From Pseudomaricurvus albidus (lineage in GTDB: Bacteria > Pseudomonadota > Gammaproteobacteria > Pseudomonadales > Cellvibrionaceae), in contig NZ_JAHKRS010000012.1 of assembly GCF_018863235.1 (NCBI RefSeq), forward strand, positions 1 to 64,000: a DNA stretch of 64,000 nt. Reading direction: 5' to 3'. Shown here in pieces: positions 26,642-36,478 of this stretch. How positions within the stretch are numbered: the first letter of the stretch is position 1; every line of letters starts with the position of its first letter. Made by a program: the position numbers and the translations under genes. The notes below the pieces were generated by a model that was not told the DNA's origin, did not search any database, and was given only the letters and a program-made list of their open reading frames with translations.

Positions 26642-29600
26642 ATGAAATCCCAATCCCCGTTGGAATCATTGGTTCGCTACAGCCTTTCCGGTGGCATGCC
26701 GCTGATGCTGTTGCTGCTGTCATTGGTGCTGGGTGCCCTGGCACTGACGTTTACGCCGCGGGAAGAGGAGCCCCAGATTGTGGTGCCGATGGTGGATGTG
26801 CTGGTGGAGGCGCCGGGGTTGTCCGCCGCCCAGGTGGAACGCCAGGTAACCATTCCGTTGGAAAAACTGCTGGCGCAGATTCCGGGCGTTGAGAATGTTT
26901 ACTCCACCACCATGACCGGTCGAACCACGGCGACATTGCGTTTCTACGTGGGGGAGGATCGGGAAACCTCACTGCTCAACACCTACAATAAACTCTATTC
27001 CAACCAGCATCGGGTGCCGGCGGTGGTGAGCCGCTGGCAGGTGAGCCCGGTGGAAGTGGATGATGTGCCAATCCTGCTGTTGGCCTTGTGGAGCAGTGAT
27101 CCGGATCGAACCAGTGATTACGAGCTGCGGCGGGTGGCGGATGAAGTATCCACCTTCCTGCAGTCGGTGCCTGATACCAGTGAAGTCAATGTTGTGGGCG
27201 GGCGTCCGCGCACGATTCGCATCCTGCCCGATCCGGAAAGTCTGGCAGCTCGTTCCAGCACAGTGGGCGATATTCTCAATGCCTTGCAGGTGTCCAACCT
27301 GCTGCAATCAGCGGGCAATTGGACGCTCGGTAACAAGAGCCTGCAACTGGAGAGCGGCGACTTTATCCGCTCGGTCGATGAACTGCGCCAATCGGTGATC
27401 AATGTGGTGGATGGTCAGCCGGTGCTGCTGCGGGAGGTGGCCGAGATCATCGATGGGCCGGCCGAGCCCGACAGCTATACCTGGATCGACTTTGCCGAAC
27501 CCTTTCACGCCGGCAGACCCGGCTTGCCGATGGTGACACTTTCTGTGGCCAAACAGCGGGGCAGTAATGCGGTCCGTGTCGCCAAGGATATCCATGCCAT
27601 GATGGCGCGTTTGCACGCGGACATTCTGCCCTCCGACATCCATCTGGAAGTCATCCGCGATTACGGCGAAACCGCCAATGACAAGGTCAACAACCTTGCC
27701 CAGAGCCTCGCCTTTGCGGTGTTTACCGTGGTGGTGTTTATTGCGGTGTTTCTTGGCTGGCGCCCGGCGCTGGTGGTGGGTATCGCTGTGCCCATCAGCT
27801 ACGGCGTCACCCTGGCGCTGGACATGGCCTTTGGCTACACCATCAACCGCGTCACCCTGTTTGCCCTGATCCTCTCGCTTGGATTGCTGGTGGATGACCC
27901 CATCACCGGCGTGGATAACATTGAGCGCTTTATGCGCGAACGCACGGGCTCGCTGAAAGAAAAAATCGTCGCCGCCATCAGTGAAATTCGTACGCCACTG
28001 GTCATGTCGACACTCACCATTGTGCTGGCGTTTATTCCACTGGCGTTTATCACCGGCATGATGGGCCCCTACATGGCGCCGATGGCGTTCAATGTGCCGG
28101 TGAGTGTGATCACCAGCACGGTGGTGGCGTTTGTGGTCACGCCCTGGCTGGCGATGAAGCTGCTGTCCGGCGCTTCGCCGAAGGATGAGGAGGCGGCCGG
28201 AGGGCTGGCGGCGTTTTATCGGCGTGTTATGTCACCGATCCTGATGAGTCGTGGCCGGGCCAAGATGTTGTTGTGGCTGGTGGCGGCCTTGTTTGTCTTT
28301 GCTGCGCTGTTGCCGCTGCTGCGGCTGGTGCCACTGAAGCTGCTGCCATTCGACAACAAAAACGAACTGCAGGTAGTCATTGATATGCCGGAAGGTGCCA
28401 CTCTGGAGCAGACCGCAGCCATGGCGGTTGACGTCTCTGCCCGTGTGCGCCAGCTCAACGAAGTGAAAGCGGTGGCGGCCTATGTGGGGGTGCCATCGCC
28501 GATGGACTTTAATGGCATGGTGCGACATTACTACCAGCGCCAGGCGCCGAACATGGCCGACCTGCGGGTGACTCTGGTGGACAAGACGGAACGCCAGCAC
28601 CAGTCCCACAGTGTGGTGTTGCGGCTGCGTGAACACCTGGCTGCCCTGTCGACGGAAGGCGTTTCCATTAAGGTGGTGGAAGTGCCGCCCGGGCCGCCGG
28701 TATTAAGCACCCTGGTGGTGGAAGTCTACGGTACGGAGTTAACCCCTTATACGGCACTGCAGGATGCTGCCGGCACTGTGATGGCGCGACTCGAACGCGA
28801 GCCGTTTGTGGTGGAAGTGGACAGTACGGTGGAGGCTGAACATGAGCGGCTGCGTTTCTTAACGGATAAACAGAAAGCGGCCTTGTCCGGCATTGCGACG
28901 GCGGACATCAACCAGGCGTTGTTGATGGCCAATGTCGGCGTCGGCGCCGGCTTCCTGCAATTGCCACAGGAAGCGAAACCCTTGCCGCTGGAGGTGCGTT
29001 TGCCCGAGGAACAGCGCACCTCTGTGCACGACCTGCAGCGCCTGCAGGTGCGCGGCCAGCCCGGCATCGTCAAGCAGAGCAGTCACAGTGGCCTCGACAT
29101 TGCGCCGCAACCGCTGGTGGCTTTGGGGGAATTGGGCACGTTCCAATCGTTGCCCGCTGACCAGACCATTCAGCGCAAAGACCTGAAGCCGGTGGTCTAC
29201 GTCATGACCGAATTGTCCGGCCGCACACCGGCTGAAGTGATCGCTGATGTGAATGTGGATTTGCGACAGCCGCTGCTTGAAGGCGCTGACACGCCTGAGA
29301 TCAGTGACTGGCAGGGACGTACCTTTTTCAGCACCTTGTTTGGCAAGGGCGCCGGAGATGGCTGGCAACTGCCCGAGGACATTCGCATTGGCTGGACCGG
29401 CGAGGGTGAATGGCAAATCACCGTGGATGTGTTTCGCGATATGGGGCTGGCCTTCCTGTTTGCGCTGGTGGGCATCTTTTTTGTGTTGAAGCTGCAGACT
29501 TCTTCCACCAGTCTGGCGCTGATCATCATGTCGGCCATTCCGCTGACCATCATCGGCATCATGCCCGGCTTCTGGTTGCTCAACCAGATCGGTGAGCGGC

Positions 29601-29968
29601 AGGTGGCCGGTGCGCCGGACCCGGTGTTGTTCACGGCCACGGCCATGATCGGCATGATTGCCCTGGCCGGTATCGTGGTGCGTAATTCGTTGATCCTGGT
29701 GGAGTTTATCTCCCAGGAACGTGAGCAGGGGGCGTCGATTCACGACGCCTTGCTGCGAGCCGGGGCGATTCGCCTGCGGCCGATTCTGCTCACCGCTGGC
29801 ACCACGTTGCTGGGTAATCTGGTGATTACACTGGACCCGGTATTCAGTGGCCTGGCGCTGGCGATTATTTTTGGCATTGTGGCTTCTACTTTATTCACCT
29901 TACTGGTCGTGCCGGTGGTTTACCTGCTGGTGTTCGACAAGGCGGCCCCCTTGAGGACTGACGCATGA
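26642..29968 (+). CDS. RND efflux permease (AcrB/HAE1-like)
   Basis: A 1108-residue inner-membrane proton-driven RND transporter with the expected two sets of one plus five membrane helices and two large periplasmic loops. The first helix is LMLLLLSLVLGALAL, and the proton-relay aspartates lie in LGLLVDDPITGVDN. It is somewhat longer than AcrB (1049). Hand counts of 60-base lines give 35% GC just before the gene, 62% at 26701-26760 and about 60-67% beyond, well above neighbouring genes, so foreign origin or allelic replacement is likely. Its stop overlaps the adaptor start (ATGA). No outer-membrane factor gene is nearby; the substrate is unknown. Confidence 0.93.
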   Translation: MKSQSPLESLVRYSLSGGMPLMLLLLSLVLGALALTFTPREEEPQIVVPMVDVLVEAPGLSAAQVERQVTIPLEKLLAQIPGVENVYSTTMTGRTTATLRFYVGEDRETSLLNTYNKLYSNQHRVPAVVSRWQVSPVEVDDVPILLLALWSSDPDRTSDYELRRVADEVSTFLQSVPDTSEVNVVGGRPRTIRILPDPESLAARSSTVGDILNALQVSNLLQSAGNWTLGNKSLQLESGDFIRSVDELRQSVINVVDGQPVLLREVAEIIDGPAEPDSYTWIDFAEPFHAGRPGLPMVTLSVAKQRGSNAVRVAKDIHAMMARLHADILPSDIHLEVIRDYGETANDKVNNLAQSLAFAVFTVVVFIAVFLGWRPALVVGIAVPISYGVTLALDMAFGYTINRVTLFALILSLGLLVDDPITGVDNIERFMRERTGSLKEKIVAAISEIRTPLVMSTLTIVLAFIPLAFITGMMGPYMAPMAFNVPVSVITSTVVAFVVTPWLAMKLLSGASPKDEEAAGGLAAFYRRVMSPILMSRGRAKMLLWLVAALFVFAALLPLLRLVPLKLLPFDNKNELQVVIDMPEGATLEQTAAMAVDVSARVRQLNEVKAVAAYVGVPSPMDFNGMVRHYYQRQAPNMADLRVTLVDKTERQHQSHSVVLRLREHLAALSTEGVSIKVVEVPPGPPVLSTLVVEVYGTELTPYTALQDAAGTVMARLEREPFVVEVDSTVEAEHERLRFLTDKQKAALSGIATADINQALLMANVGVGAGFLQLPQEAKPLPLEVRLPEEQRTSVHDLQRLQVRGQPGIVKQSSHSGLDIAPQPLVALGELGTFQSLPADQTIQRKDLKPVVYVMTELSGRTPAEVIADVNVDLRQPLLEGADTPEISDWQGRTFFSTLFGKGAGDGWQLPEDIRIGWTGEGEWQITVDVFRDMGLAFLFALVGIFFVLKLQTSSTSLALIIMSAIPLTIIGIMPGFWLLNQIGERQVAGAPDPVLFTATAMIGMIALAGIVVRNSLILVEFISQEREQGASIHDALLRAGAIRLRPILLTAGTTLLGNLVITLDPVFSGLALAIIFGIVASTLFTLLVVPVVYLLVFDKAAPLRTDA

Positions 29969-31023
29969 ACTCCCTGACCCGATGGCTGGTTCCTTTGCTG
30001 GCAATCCTGCTGCTGCTGTTGATGGTAGCGTGGATGGCCGGAGTGTTTGACGACGTGATTGAGCCGGGGTTGCAGCCGCCGGCGGTGACGGCAACGGAAG
30101 AGGGTGTGCCGGTGGAGGAGCAAGAGGTCGAGTTATTCGAAGCGGTGCCGGCCTCGGTAGAAGCCAAGCAGGCCACGCTGATTTCGTCTCGCTTGCTGGC
30201 TCGCATTGTCAAAGTCCATGTTCGCGCCGGGGATCCCGTGGAGGAGGGGCAGTTACTGGTCGAGCTGGAACAGGGCGATCTGCAATCGCGAGTTTCACAA
30301 GCCAGGGCTAATGTGCAGTCAGTCAGCGCCCGCCTCACCGAAGCCCAGCAAGCCCTGACGCGGGCCAAAACCCTGCGCGAACGGGGTCTTCTGGCGCAGG
30401 CAGATCTGGATAAGGCCCAGGCCAACCACGACACCCTGGTCGCGGGTTTGGACAGTGCTCAGCAAGGGTTAGAAGAAGCGCAAACCGCCCTCGGCTATGC
30501 CCAGGTGCGCGCGCCCATCCAGGGACGTATTGTCGATCGCTTTGCCGAGCCCGGTGATACCGTCCAGCCGGGAACGAAACTTCTGTCACTCTATAACCCC
30601 AACTCCCTGCGGGTGGAAGCGAATGTTCGTGAAGCATTGGCTTTATCTCTGAAACTGGGCCAAAAGCTTAATGTAACCATTCCTGCGCTCAACATGGAGT
30701 TGAAGGCAGTCATTGAGGAGCTGGTACCAGCTGGCAATCCTGGCTCCCGCAGTTTTTTGGTGAAATGCCGACTGGAGCAGGGCGTTGATCTTCTGCCCGG
30801 GATGTATGCCCGTCTGCAAGTGCCAGCCGGCGAAGCTGACATTCTGCTGGTGCCTGCCGAGCGTGTAGCTCATGTAGGACAACTGGATTTGGTGTGGGTG
30901 GCTGGACAACAAGGTATTGAGCGTCGTTATGTCAGATTGGGTAAAGCGTATCCCCAAGGGAAAGTGGAAGTCCTGTCTGGCTTAATGCCCGGCGAGCAAG
31001 TATTGTCTGTACCAGCTCAGTGA
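29965..31023 (+). CDS. RND periplasmic adaptor (membrane fusion protein)
   Basis: A 352-residue HlyD/AcrA-type adaptor. An N-terminal membrane anchor (VPLLAILLLLLMVAWMAGVF, residues about 9-28) is followed by the first lipoyl half, a coiled-coil hairpin (about residues 105-175, LTEAQQALTRAKTLRERGLL), the second lipoyl half (APIQGRIVDRFAEPGDTV) and beta-barrel parts. It would link the permease to a TolC-like channel. It overlaps the permease by 4 nt, so they are translationally coupled; permease-before-adaptor is the less usual order. GC drops abruptly inside this gene near 30590 (67% in one line, 52% then 45% in the next lines), so the two halves may have different histories. Confidence 0.9.
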   Translation: MNSLTRWLVPLLAILLLLLMVAWMAGVFDDVIEPGLQPPAVTATEEGVPVEEQEVELFEAVPASVEAKQATLISSRLLARIVKVHVRAGDPVEEGQLLVELEQGDLQSRVSQARANVQSVSARLTEAQQALTRAKTLRERGLLAQADLDKAQANHDTLVAGLDSAQQGLEEAQTALGYAQVRAPIQGRIVDRFAEPGDTVQPGTKLLSLYNPNSLRVEANVREALALSLKLGQKLNVTIPALNMELKAVIEELVPAGNPGSRSFLVKCRLEQGVDLLPGMYARLQVPAGEADILLVPAERVAHVGQLDLVWVAGQQGIERRYVRLGKAYPQGKVEVLSGLMPGEQVLSVPAQ

Positions 31024-31109
31024 AATCATGAATGAGAGTTTTCAATCAAATGCCAGTGGGACAGTCTTGTAGAGCAGAGTTTGGCTGGGAATATATGAGA
31101 GGTTTTACC

Positions 31110-31751
31110 GTGTTGAAGCAGAGCGAAGTGGAATCAAGTAAAAGGTTGAGCAATTACTCCCGATGTCAGTGGATGGTGTTGTTTATGGTGCTTTTGGGGC
31201 CAGCGGTTGGGGCTGATCAAACAGATTTAGCGGTTGATCAACAGATGACCTCTTTACAGCTTCAGGCCCGATCAACGGCGATGTCACTGGGTAGCGAGCT
31301 GAAGTCAAAATTGCAACAAGCCATTGCCAAAGATGGCTTGGCCCATGCGGTGGAATTTTGTCATCTCAATGCTCAGGGTTTAACTCGGCAGCAGGCCATT
31401 ACTCTGAGCACTAAGGTTTCACGCACCAGTTTAAAAGTACGAAACCCGGCCAATACGGCGGATGTATGGCAGCAGTCAGTGCTTGAAGATTTTGCTGATC
31501 AACAGCAGCAAGGTATTCCGATCTCAGCTATGGAGTTCGGTGAAATCTCTGAACAGGACGGTGACAGTATCTATCGCTTCATGAAAGCCATTCCGACACA
31601 GGGATTGTGCCTTGGTTGTCATGGTGACTCGATTGCTCCGGAGGTCGCAACCCGTATCCAACAGTTTTATCCTGATGACCAGGCTACCGGGTTTCAGGTT
31701 GGGGATATTCGTGGGGCTTTTTATGTAGAGATCAATTTATCTCGTGATTGA
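31110..31751 (+). CDS. DUF3365 domain protein with CxxCH haem motif
   Basis: A secreted or periplasmic protein of about 213 residues. I prefer GTG 31110 with GAGAGG 7 nt upstream; an ATG at 31032 would add a non-family 26-residue stretch. A signal-peptide-like segment (WMVLFMVLLGPAVGA) is followed by a DUF3365 (Tll0287-like) domain: LGSELKSKLQQAI, AVEFCHLNA, KVSRTSLKVRNPAN, and CLGCHGD, a c-type haem attachment motif. The family is a PAS-like haem-binding fold linked to redox sensing, with no firm function. It follows the RND adaptor by only 86 nt but has normal composition, so cotranscription is possible but not shown. Confidence 0.82.
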   Translation: MLKQSEVESSKRLSNYSRCQWMVLFMVLLGPAVGADQTDLAVDQQMTSLQLQARSTAMSLGSELKSKLQQAIAKDGLAHAVEFCHLNAQGLTRQQAITLSTKVSRTSLKVRNPANTADVWQQSVLEDFADQQQQGIPISAMEFGEISEQDGDSIYRFMKAIPTQGLCLGCHGDSIAPEVATRIQQFYPDDQATGFQVGDIRGAFYVEINLSRD

Positions 31752-31898
31752 ACTTTTTTTCTTGATAGTAAGTACAGGACTTTAACGCTTCGAATGTGTT
31801 TTTAGTAAGCCTTGAACCTGATTGGCCCAAGACTTACTTTGTGCTGTTTTCATCTCCTGCAAGAAGTATTTAGATGTTTTCTTTATAGGCTGGTGCGT

Positions 31899-33614
31899 CT
31901 ATTTATCGTCTCGATCATAAATCTTGACACCACCGACGTAGGTTTGATCGACTTTAATATCGCGGATGGTCAGTGGATCGACGAGAGGGCTGCGATCCAA
32001 TACCACGAGATCTGCCAGTTTTCCTTTCTCTAATGAGCCCAGGTCTTTCTCCCGGAAGATCTGCCAGGCCGCGTCAATGGTGGTAGCTCTGAGCGCCTGC
32101 ATGGGTGAAATTCGCTGCTCTTCCCCAATCACTTCACCACTACTGGACAGACGGTTGACGGTGCTCCAGAGCATTTGCATGGGATCCATGGGAACCACCG
32201 GGGTATCCAGATGGACACTGAATCGAAGATCCCTTTCCAGAGCGGAGTGGGTTGGGCTCATACGCATGGCTCGGTCCGGACCCATAAAGATATCCCTGTG
32301 TCGATCACCCCAGTAATAGGTATGAGCGGTGAAAAAGCTTGGGGTGATACCCAGTTGCTTCATCTCATCCAACTGATCTTCCCGCGCCATTTGTGAGTGA
32401 ATCAGAATCAGGCGGGGGTCTGATAGAGGATGGTTTTTTTGTGCTTCACCAAAGGCGTAGATAATGTCATCGATAGAGGCATCACCGTTCCCGTGAATGG
32501 CCATTTGTATGCCAGCCTTATTGAAACGGGTTGCCCAGTCTGCCAGTTTCTCACGGGGGAGGGTGGGATATCCTCGATACTCTTCGTCACCGCGAAATGG
32601 GGTGTGGTATGGGTGGCTCAGGTAGCCGGTAAAGCCCTGAATACTGCCGTCGGCAATGATTTTGACGGTGCGGGTACGCACCCGATCTGAATTGTAATCA
32701 TCCAGATCCAGTTCTCCAGAGAGGATCTGCTCCCCCAGTTTATCGTACAGTGGCCACAGTTCCAGGCGCAGGGGAATCAAGCCAAGTTGAGAAGCCCCAT
32801 ACAATCCTTGCAACATGGTGCCGTCTACTGCGCCGCTTTGGGCGGTGGTAACCCCTTTGCTTGCATACCCATTCCCCGCGGTAGTGAGTATGTCGTAGAA
32901 CTCTGATGGCGAAATATCCAAAGTTAAAAAACTGAGTGCCTGACCAGCAGTTTCTTCAAGCAGGCCGGTCAGCTCTCCATGTTCATCTTTTACGATGACG
33001 CCACCCTCTGGGTCTGGCGTATTTCGATCATAGCCAGCTATTTCCAGAGCCAGGCTGTTTGCCACTCCCATATGGCCGGAAACATGTGTGATATAGATCG
33101 GGTGATCTGTGGAGACTGCATCCAGCTCCTGACGGGTTGGGTGACGGCGTTCCGCTAATAATGTGTCGTCGTATCCAAAACCGGTGATCCACTCACCGTG
33201 GTCCTTGTCCTTAACTCGTTGCAAGAGACGTTCCTGCAGCTCGGCAATATTGTGGACATTACCTACCGGCGGGCTGGTCAGGTCGGCGCTGATGACTGAA
33301 ATGCCGGATCCCGGAAAATGGCCGTGTGCATCAATAATGCCGGGTATTAGTGTTCTTCCCTGCAGATCATGGACAACAGTATCGTCGTTAATGTGAGGCT
33401 GTATATCGCTATTGGAGCCTACCGCTACAATACGATCATCCCGAATGGCAATGGCTTCAGCAATGGAGTTATTGTTATCCATGGTCAGAACTTGACCATT
33501 AATGAAAACCTGACTGTGAGGTGGCTTTTCAGGCTGTATAAACCAGTACACAGCGAGGAAAGTAATTGCCAGAAGAATGAGTAAACTTATCAGGATTTTA
33601 AACACTGTCTTCAT
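31899..33614 (-). CDS. Amidohydrolase (YtcJ/COG1574-like), membrane-anchored
   Basis: A 571-residue metal-dependent amidohydrolase. The N-terminal hydrophobic segment (ISLLILLAITFLAVYWF, residues 9-25) suggests a signal anchor, so the enzyme probably faces the periplasm. DAHGHFPGSG supplies the first metal motif, HGNGDASID a later one, and the C-terminal GKLADLVVLDRSPL closes the composite beta domain. COG1574 members hydrolyse amide or carbamate bonds in varied substrates, so specificity is open. It is downstream of a TonB receptor gene on the same strand, with a terminator between them; a joint uptake and processing role is plausible. Confidence 0.88.
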   Translation of the reverse strand: MKTVFKILISLLILLAITFLAVYWFIQPEKPPHSQVFINGQVLTMDNNNSIAEAIAIRDDRIVAVGSNSDIQPHINDDTVVHDLQGRTLIPGIIDAHGHFPGSGISVISADLTSPPVGNVHNIAELQERLLQRVKDKDHGEWITGFGYDDTLLAERRHPTRQELDAVSTDHPIYITHVSGHMGVANSLALEIAGYDRNTPDPEGGVIVKDEHGELTGLLEETAGQALSFLTLDISPSEFYDILTTAGNGYASKGVTTAQSGAVDGTMLQGLYGASQLGLIPLRLELWPLYDKLGEQILSGELDLDDYNSDRVRTRTVKIIADGSIQGFTGYLSHPYHTPFRGDEEYRGYPTLPREKLADWATRFNKAGIQMAIHGNGDASIDDIIYAFGEAQKNHPLSDPRLILIHSQMAREDQLDEMKQLGITPSFFTAHTYYWGDRHRDIFMGPDRAMRMSPTHSALERDLRFSVHLDTPVVPMDPMQMLWSTVNRLSSSGEVIGEEQRISPMQALRATTIDAAWQIFREKDLGSLEKGKLADLVVLDRSPLVDPLTIRDIKVDQTYVGGVKIYDRDDK

Positions 33615-33662
33615 TAGCTATTTCCTTATGAAGGCTGAGGAGAGGGAATGTTAGCTGTGCCC

Positions 33663-33690
33663 TAAAAAAAAGGCCTATCAGAGATAGGCC
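33663..33690 (-). terminator. Terminator after the second TonB receptor gene
   Basis: On the minus strand GGCCTATC pairs with GATAGGCC around a 3-nt loop, followed by eight T. It lies about 50 nt after the receptor stop and before the amidohydrolase gene, so the latter depends on read-through or its own promoter. Confidence 0.85.
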
Positions 33691-33741
33691 AATCACTCTC
33701 CATCAGGAGAACTAGACAACTATGGTATTGTAAACGTTTGT

Positions 33742-36027
33742 TTAAAAGTTAGTCCAGGTCACAGTCACACCGTAGGTACGGGGCATGGCCGGAACGTGAA
33801 TAAAACCAAATGGAGGGGCCTGGTAATTATGGCTGTAATACTCTTCTCCGGTCAGATTGTTCACCCAGCCCGCAATTTCCCATTTCTCATCGGCAGAGGT
33901 GTAGGCCAGACGGGTATTGAATACACGGTATTCAGGAATGGCTGCAGACTCATAGTTGGCTGTATCTTGATAGGCTTTTTCCTTGTGGATGTATTCCAAA
34001 CGGGCATCCATGAATCCGCCAAAAGGCATTTCTTTTTCGTAAGAGGTGACCAGAGTGTAGGCATTGCGCGGAGCATTCCGCAGGGCATTGCCTTCATCTT
34101 GTTTTAAATTACCTTCCAGTTCTACGTACTCGGTATCCAGGTAGGCATAGGTCCCTGCCAATTGCAGACTGTCGGTTAATGCAAAGGTTGCTTCCAGTTC
34201 GATACCTTCAGATACGGCTTTACCCGCATTTTTGGTAACGAGAGGAGGGATAGCACAACCGCCACAATCAAACTGTTGCAACACTTGCAGATCTTCGTAA
34301 TCGGTTTTGAATATGGCACCGTTCAAGCGAAGACGATCGTCCATCAGCATGGATTTGAAACCGATTTCCATATTGAGTGCGTTTTCTTCGTTGAAGGCTT
34401 CATCGAGTGCAGAGCCCAAAGCTGATGCGTAGTTAAAACCACCGCTTTTAAAACCGGTGGCGGCACTGGCGTAGACCATTGTGCTGTCACCAATATGGTA
34501 GTTAGCTACGATTTTATAAGTTGGCGAACGCCAGGTTTTTTCTTGGCTGCCGGTGGTCAAGTCGCTGGAAACCGGTGGCAAAGCCGGGTTTTCTGTTGCG
34601 ATCAAGGTGCCAATGTTGGTGTATTCTTTGGTTTCTTCGGTGTAACGCAGTCCCAGAGTCAGATCTAACTTGTCAGTAATAGAGTAGGTTGCTTGACCAA
34701 AAATAGCTGTGCTGGTTGTGTCGTTATACTGATCAGCCAAATCGTTAGCGGGGTTATAGGCGAGAGCTTGAACGGGGCCAACAACATTAATTAAGAAGGA
34801 GGGGGCATCGATCAACGTGCCTTCGCCACGGTGAACGCTTTCCTGATTGTAGTAGACACCTGCCTGCCAGTTTAACTTGTCGGTATCACCACTCAAGCGA
34901 AGTTCCTGGCTGATTAAGCGTGAATTCTCATCGGCATATGAGGTAAACCCCAAACCAGCAAAAAGACCGAGTTGACCAACGGACATTGGGCCATACTCTT
35001 TAAAAATATCCGCGTCAATTCCGCCCATACCAACATTGTAAAAAGCTGATTTGGATTCCTGATAGGCCGTCAAGGATGTCAGTGTCGCCCAGGGAAGATC
35101 CCAGTCGATCTGCAGTGAGGCACCCTGTGAATCCATTTCGGTATAGCCTTCATTGGATGAGTAATTCTCATAGAAATCTGCGTATGGCAAGCCGTCGGCA
35201 TGCGCTGCGGCCAGGGTTGCCCCGATAATGGCTAAATCGGGCTCCATGGATTCTGCAGAAAGAGAAGCTGCACCTGAACGACGGTCGGTACCATAGTTCA
35301 CAGTAAGCAGAGCTTCGAGAGAGTCTGTGGGGGTCCACAAGAGTTGGCCTCGCAGGCTGCTGCTATCCAAATCCCCCTGTTCGAAATTGGAATCAATAAC
35401 GCTTTCTATGTAGCCGTCGCGCTGTTTTTCGTTAAAACTCACTTTACCGGCCAGCGTGTCAGTCAAACCACCGGAAATCATACCTCGATAGTTTTTCAGA
35501 CCGTAGTTACCCGCATTCAATTCGAGACCAGCTTCAAATTCTTCTGAAGGTCTTTTGGTGGTGATATTAATTGCACCAGCAATAGCATTCTTGCCCCAGA
35601 GAGTACCCTGTGGACCACGCAGGACTTCAATACTTTGGATGTCATACAGTTCTGTAGCACTACCGGCACTACGGTTCACATAGACACCATCAATAAACAT
35701 GGCTACAGACTGTTCACCACTGGCAGCACCGTCACCGTTGGAGCCAATCCCGCGAATGTACAGTTGAGGTTGAGTTGGATTGAACTCACCCATGCTGAAA
35801 CCCGGGGTCCGAGCAGCAATACCTTCAACACCGGTAATACCAGCTTTCTTGATCATGTCCGCACTCATCGCTGTTACTGCGATAGGCACATCTTGCATAT
35901 CCTGTGCTCGTTTCTGTGCGGTTACGACGATTTCTTCCAGCACGGCACCAAATGAGTGAAGTGGCGTGGCGACAGAGGCCAGTACGATAGCCGTAGCGAG
36001 TGGGTTGGTACGAAGTCTTTTAATCAT
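33742..36027 (-). CDS. TonB-dependent outer-membrane receptor
   Basis: A 761-residue TonB-dependent transporter. The signal peptide (TAIVLASVATPLHSFGA) is followed by LEEIVVTAQKR, a plug domain (LYIRGIGSNGDGA, FIDGVYVNRSAG, EVLRGPQGTLWGKNA) and a barrel ending in VTVTWTNF with terminal Phe. It belongs to the same broad class as the receptor at 23106-25616, but the two are clearly diverged. A CGGC cysteine pair occurs in a late barrel loop (QFDCGGCAIPP). It is divergent from the second RND adaptor gene, with palindromes in between; the ligand is unknown. Confidence 0.93.
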   Translation of the reverse strand: MIKRLRTNPLATAIVLASVATPLHSFGAVLEEIVVTAQKRAQDMQDVPIAVTAMSADMIKKAGITGVEGIAARTPGFSMGEFNPTQPQLYIRGIGSNGDGAASGEQSVAMFIDGVYVNRSAGSATELYDIQSIEVLRGPQGTLWGKNAIAGAINITTKRPSEEFEAGLELNAGNYGLKNYRGMISGGLTDTLAGKVSFNEKQRDGYIESVIDSNFEQGDLDSSSLRGQLLWTPTDSLEALLTVNYGTDRRSGAASLSAESMEPDLAIIGATLAAAHADGLPYADFYENYSSNEGYTEMDSQGASLQIDWDLPWATLTSLTAYQESKSAFYNVGMGGIDADIFKEYGPMSVGQLGLFAGLGFTSYADENSRLISQELRLSGDTDKLNWQAGVYYNQESVHRGEGTLIDAPSFLINVVGPVQALAYNPANDLADQYNDTTSTAIFGQATYSITDKLDLTLGLRYTEETKEYTNIGTLIATENPALPPVSSDLTTGSQEKTWRSPTYKIVANYHIGDSTMVYASAATGFKSGGFNYASALGSALDEAFNEENALNMEIGFKSMLMDDRLRLNGAIFKTDYEDLQVLQQFDCGGCAIPPLVTKNAGKAVSEGIELEATFALTDSLQLAGTYAYLDTEYVELEGNLKQDEGNALRNAPRNAYTLVTSYEKEMPFGGFMDARLEYIHKEKAYQDTANYESAAIPEYRVFNTRLAYTSADEKWEIAGWVNNLTGEEYYSHNYQAPPFGFIHVPAMPRTYGVTVTWTNF

Positions 36028-36478
36028 GGTGACGACCCTTACTGTTGTTTAAAGTTGTTAATACATATCTCTGAGTCAGGGTTCGATCTCTTTGGATCGT
36101 TTAGTCTTTCTTGCTCTGGTTTGTAAATTATTGGAATTTGGCAAGGATGAAAAAGACCAGTTTTTGCCAGTTGTGCAGACCAGCGAATTGCTGCACCACT
36201 TTGGAGTGGTTGCTTAATAGTTTGCCTGTTTTTGGTGCTGTGTATTGATGTTTTGGAGCGGATATAAGGGTGCCATGGTCCAGTGTCTATCCGGATTTTT
36301 ATAGCCAGTGATAATTTTTGTTTGGTCTAGAAAACTGGTCTGTATAAATGGCGTGTTATGGCACGATCAGAAAGTGTTTCATTTCTGTATTTTAAAACTC
36401 TCTAGTTCAATTACGAAAAATCGTTTTTTATACGGCCAATACATTCAGTGTTGTTTGGTTGCCACAAGGAGGCAGAAG
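36028..36478. promoter_or_regulatory. Divergent intergenic region with two palindromes
   Basis: This 451-nt gap separates the TonB receptor and RND adaptor genes. It holds GTGCAG/CTGCAC arms with a 12-nt spacer (36173-36196), directly abutting ACCACT-TTGG-AGTGGT (36195-36210). The adaptor frame is open back to 36308, but that stretch lacks a ribosome site and looks non-coding. The palindromes are operator candidates; no regulator gene is adjacent. Nothing else was recognised. Confidence 0.4.

Noticed and set aside
28859-29743. 294-residue minus-strand frame inside the GC-rich RND permease gene
   Set aside because: Stop codons are rare on both strands in GC-rich DNA. The frame is rich in His, Gln and Arg and has no recognisable domain.
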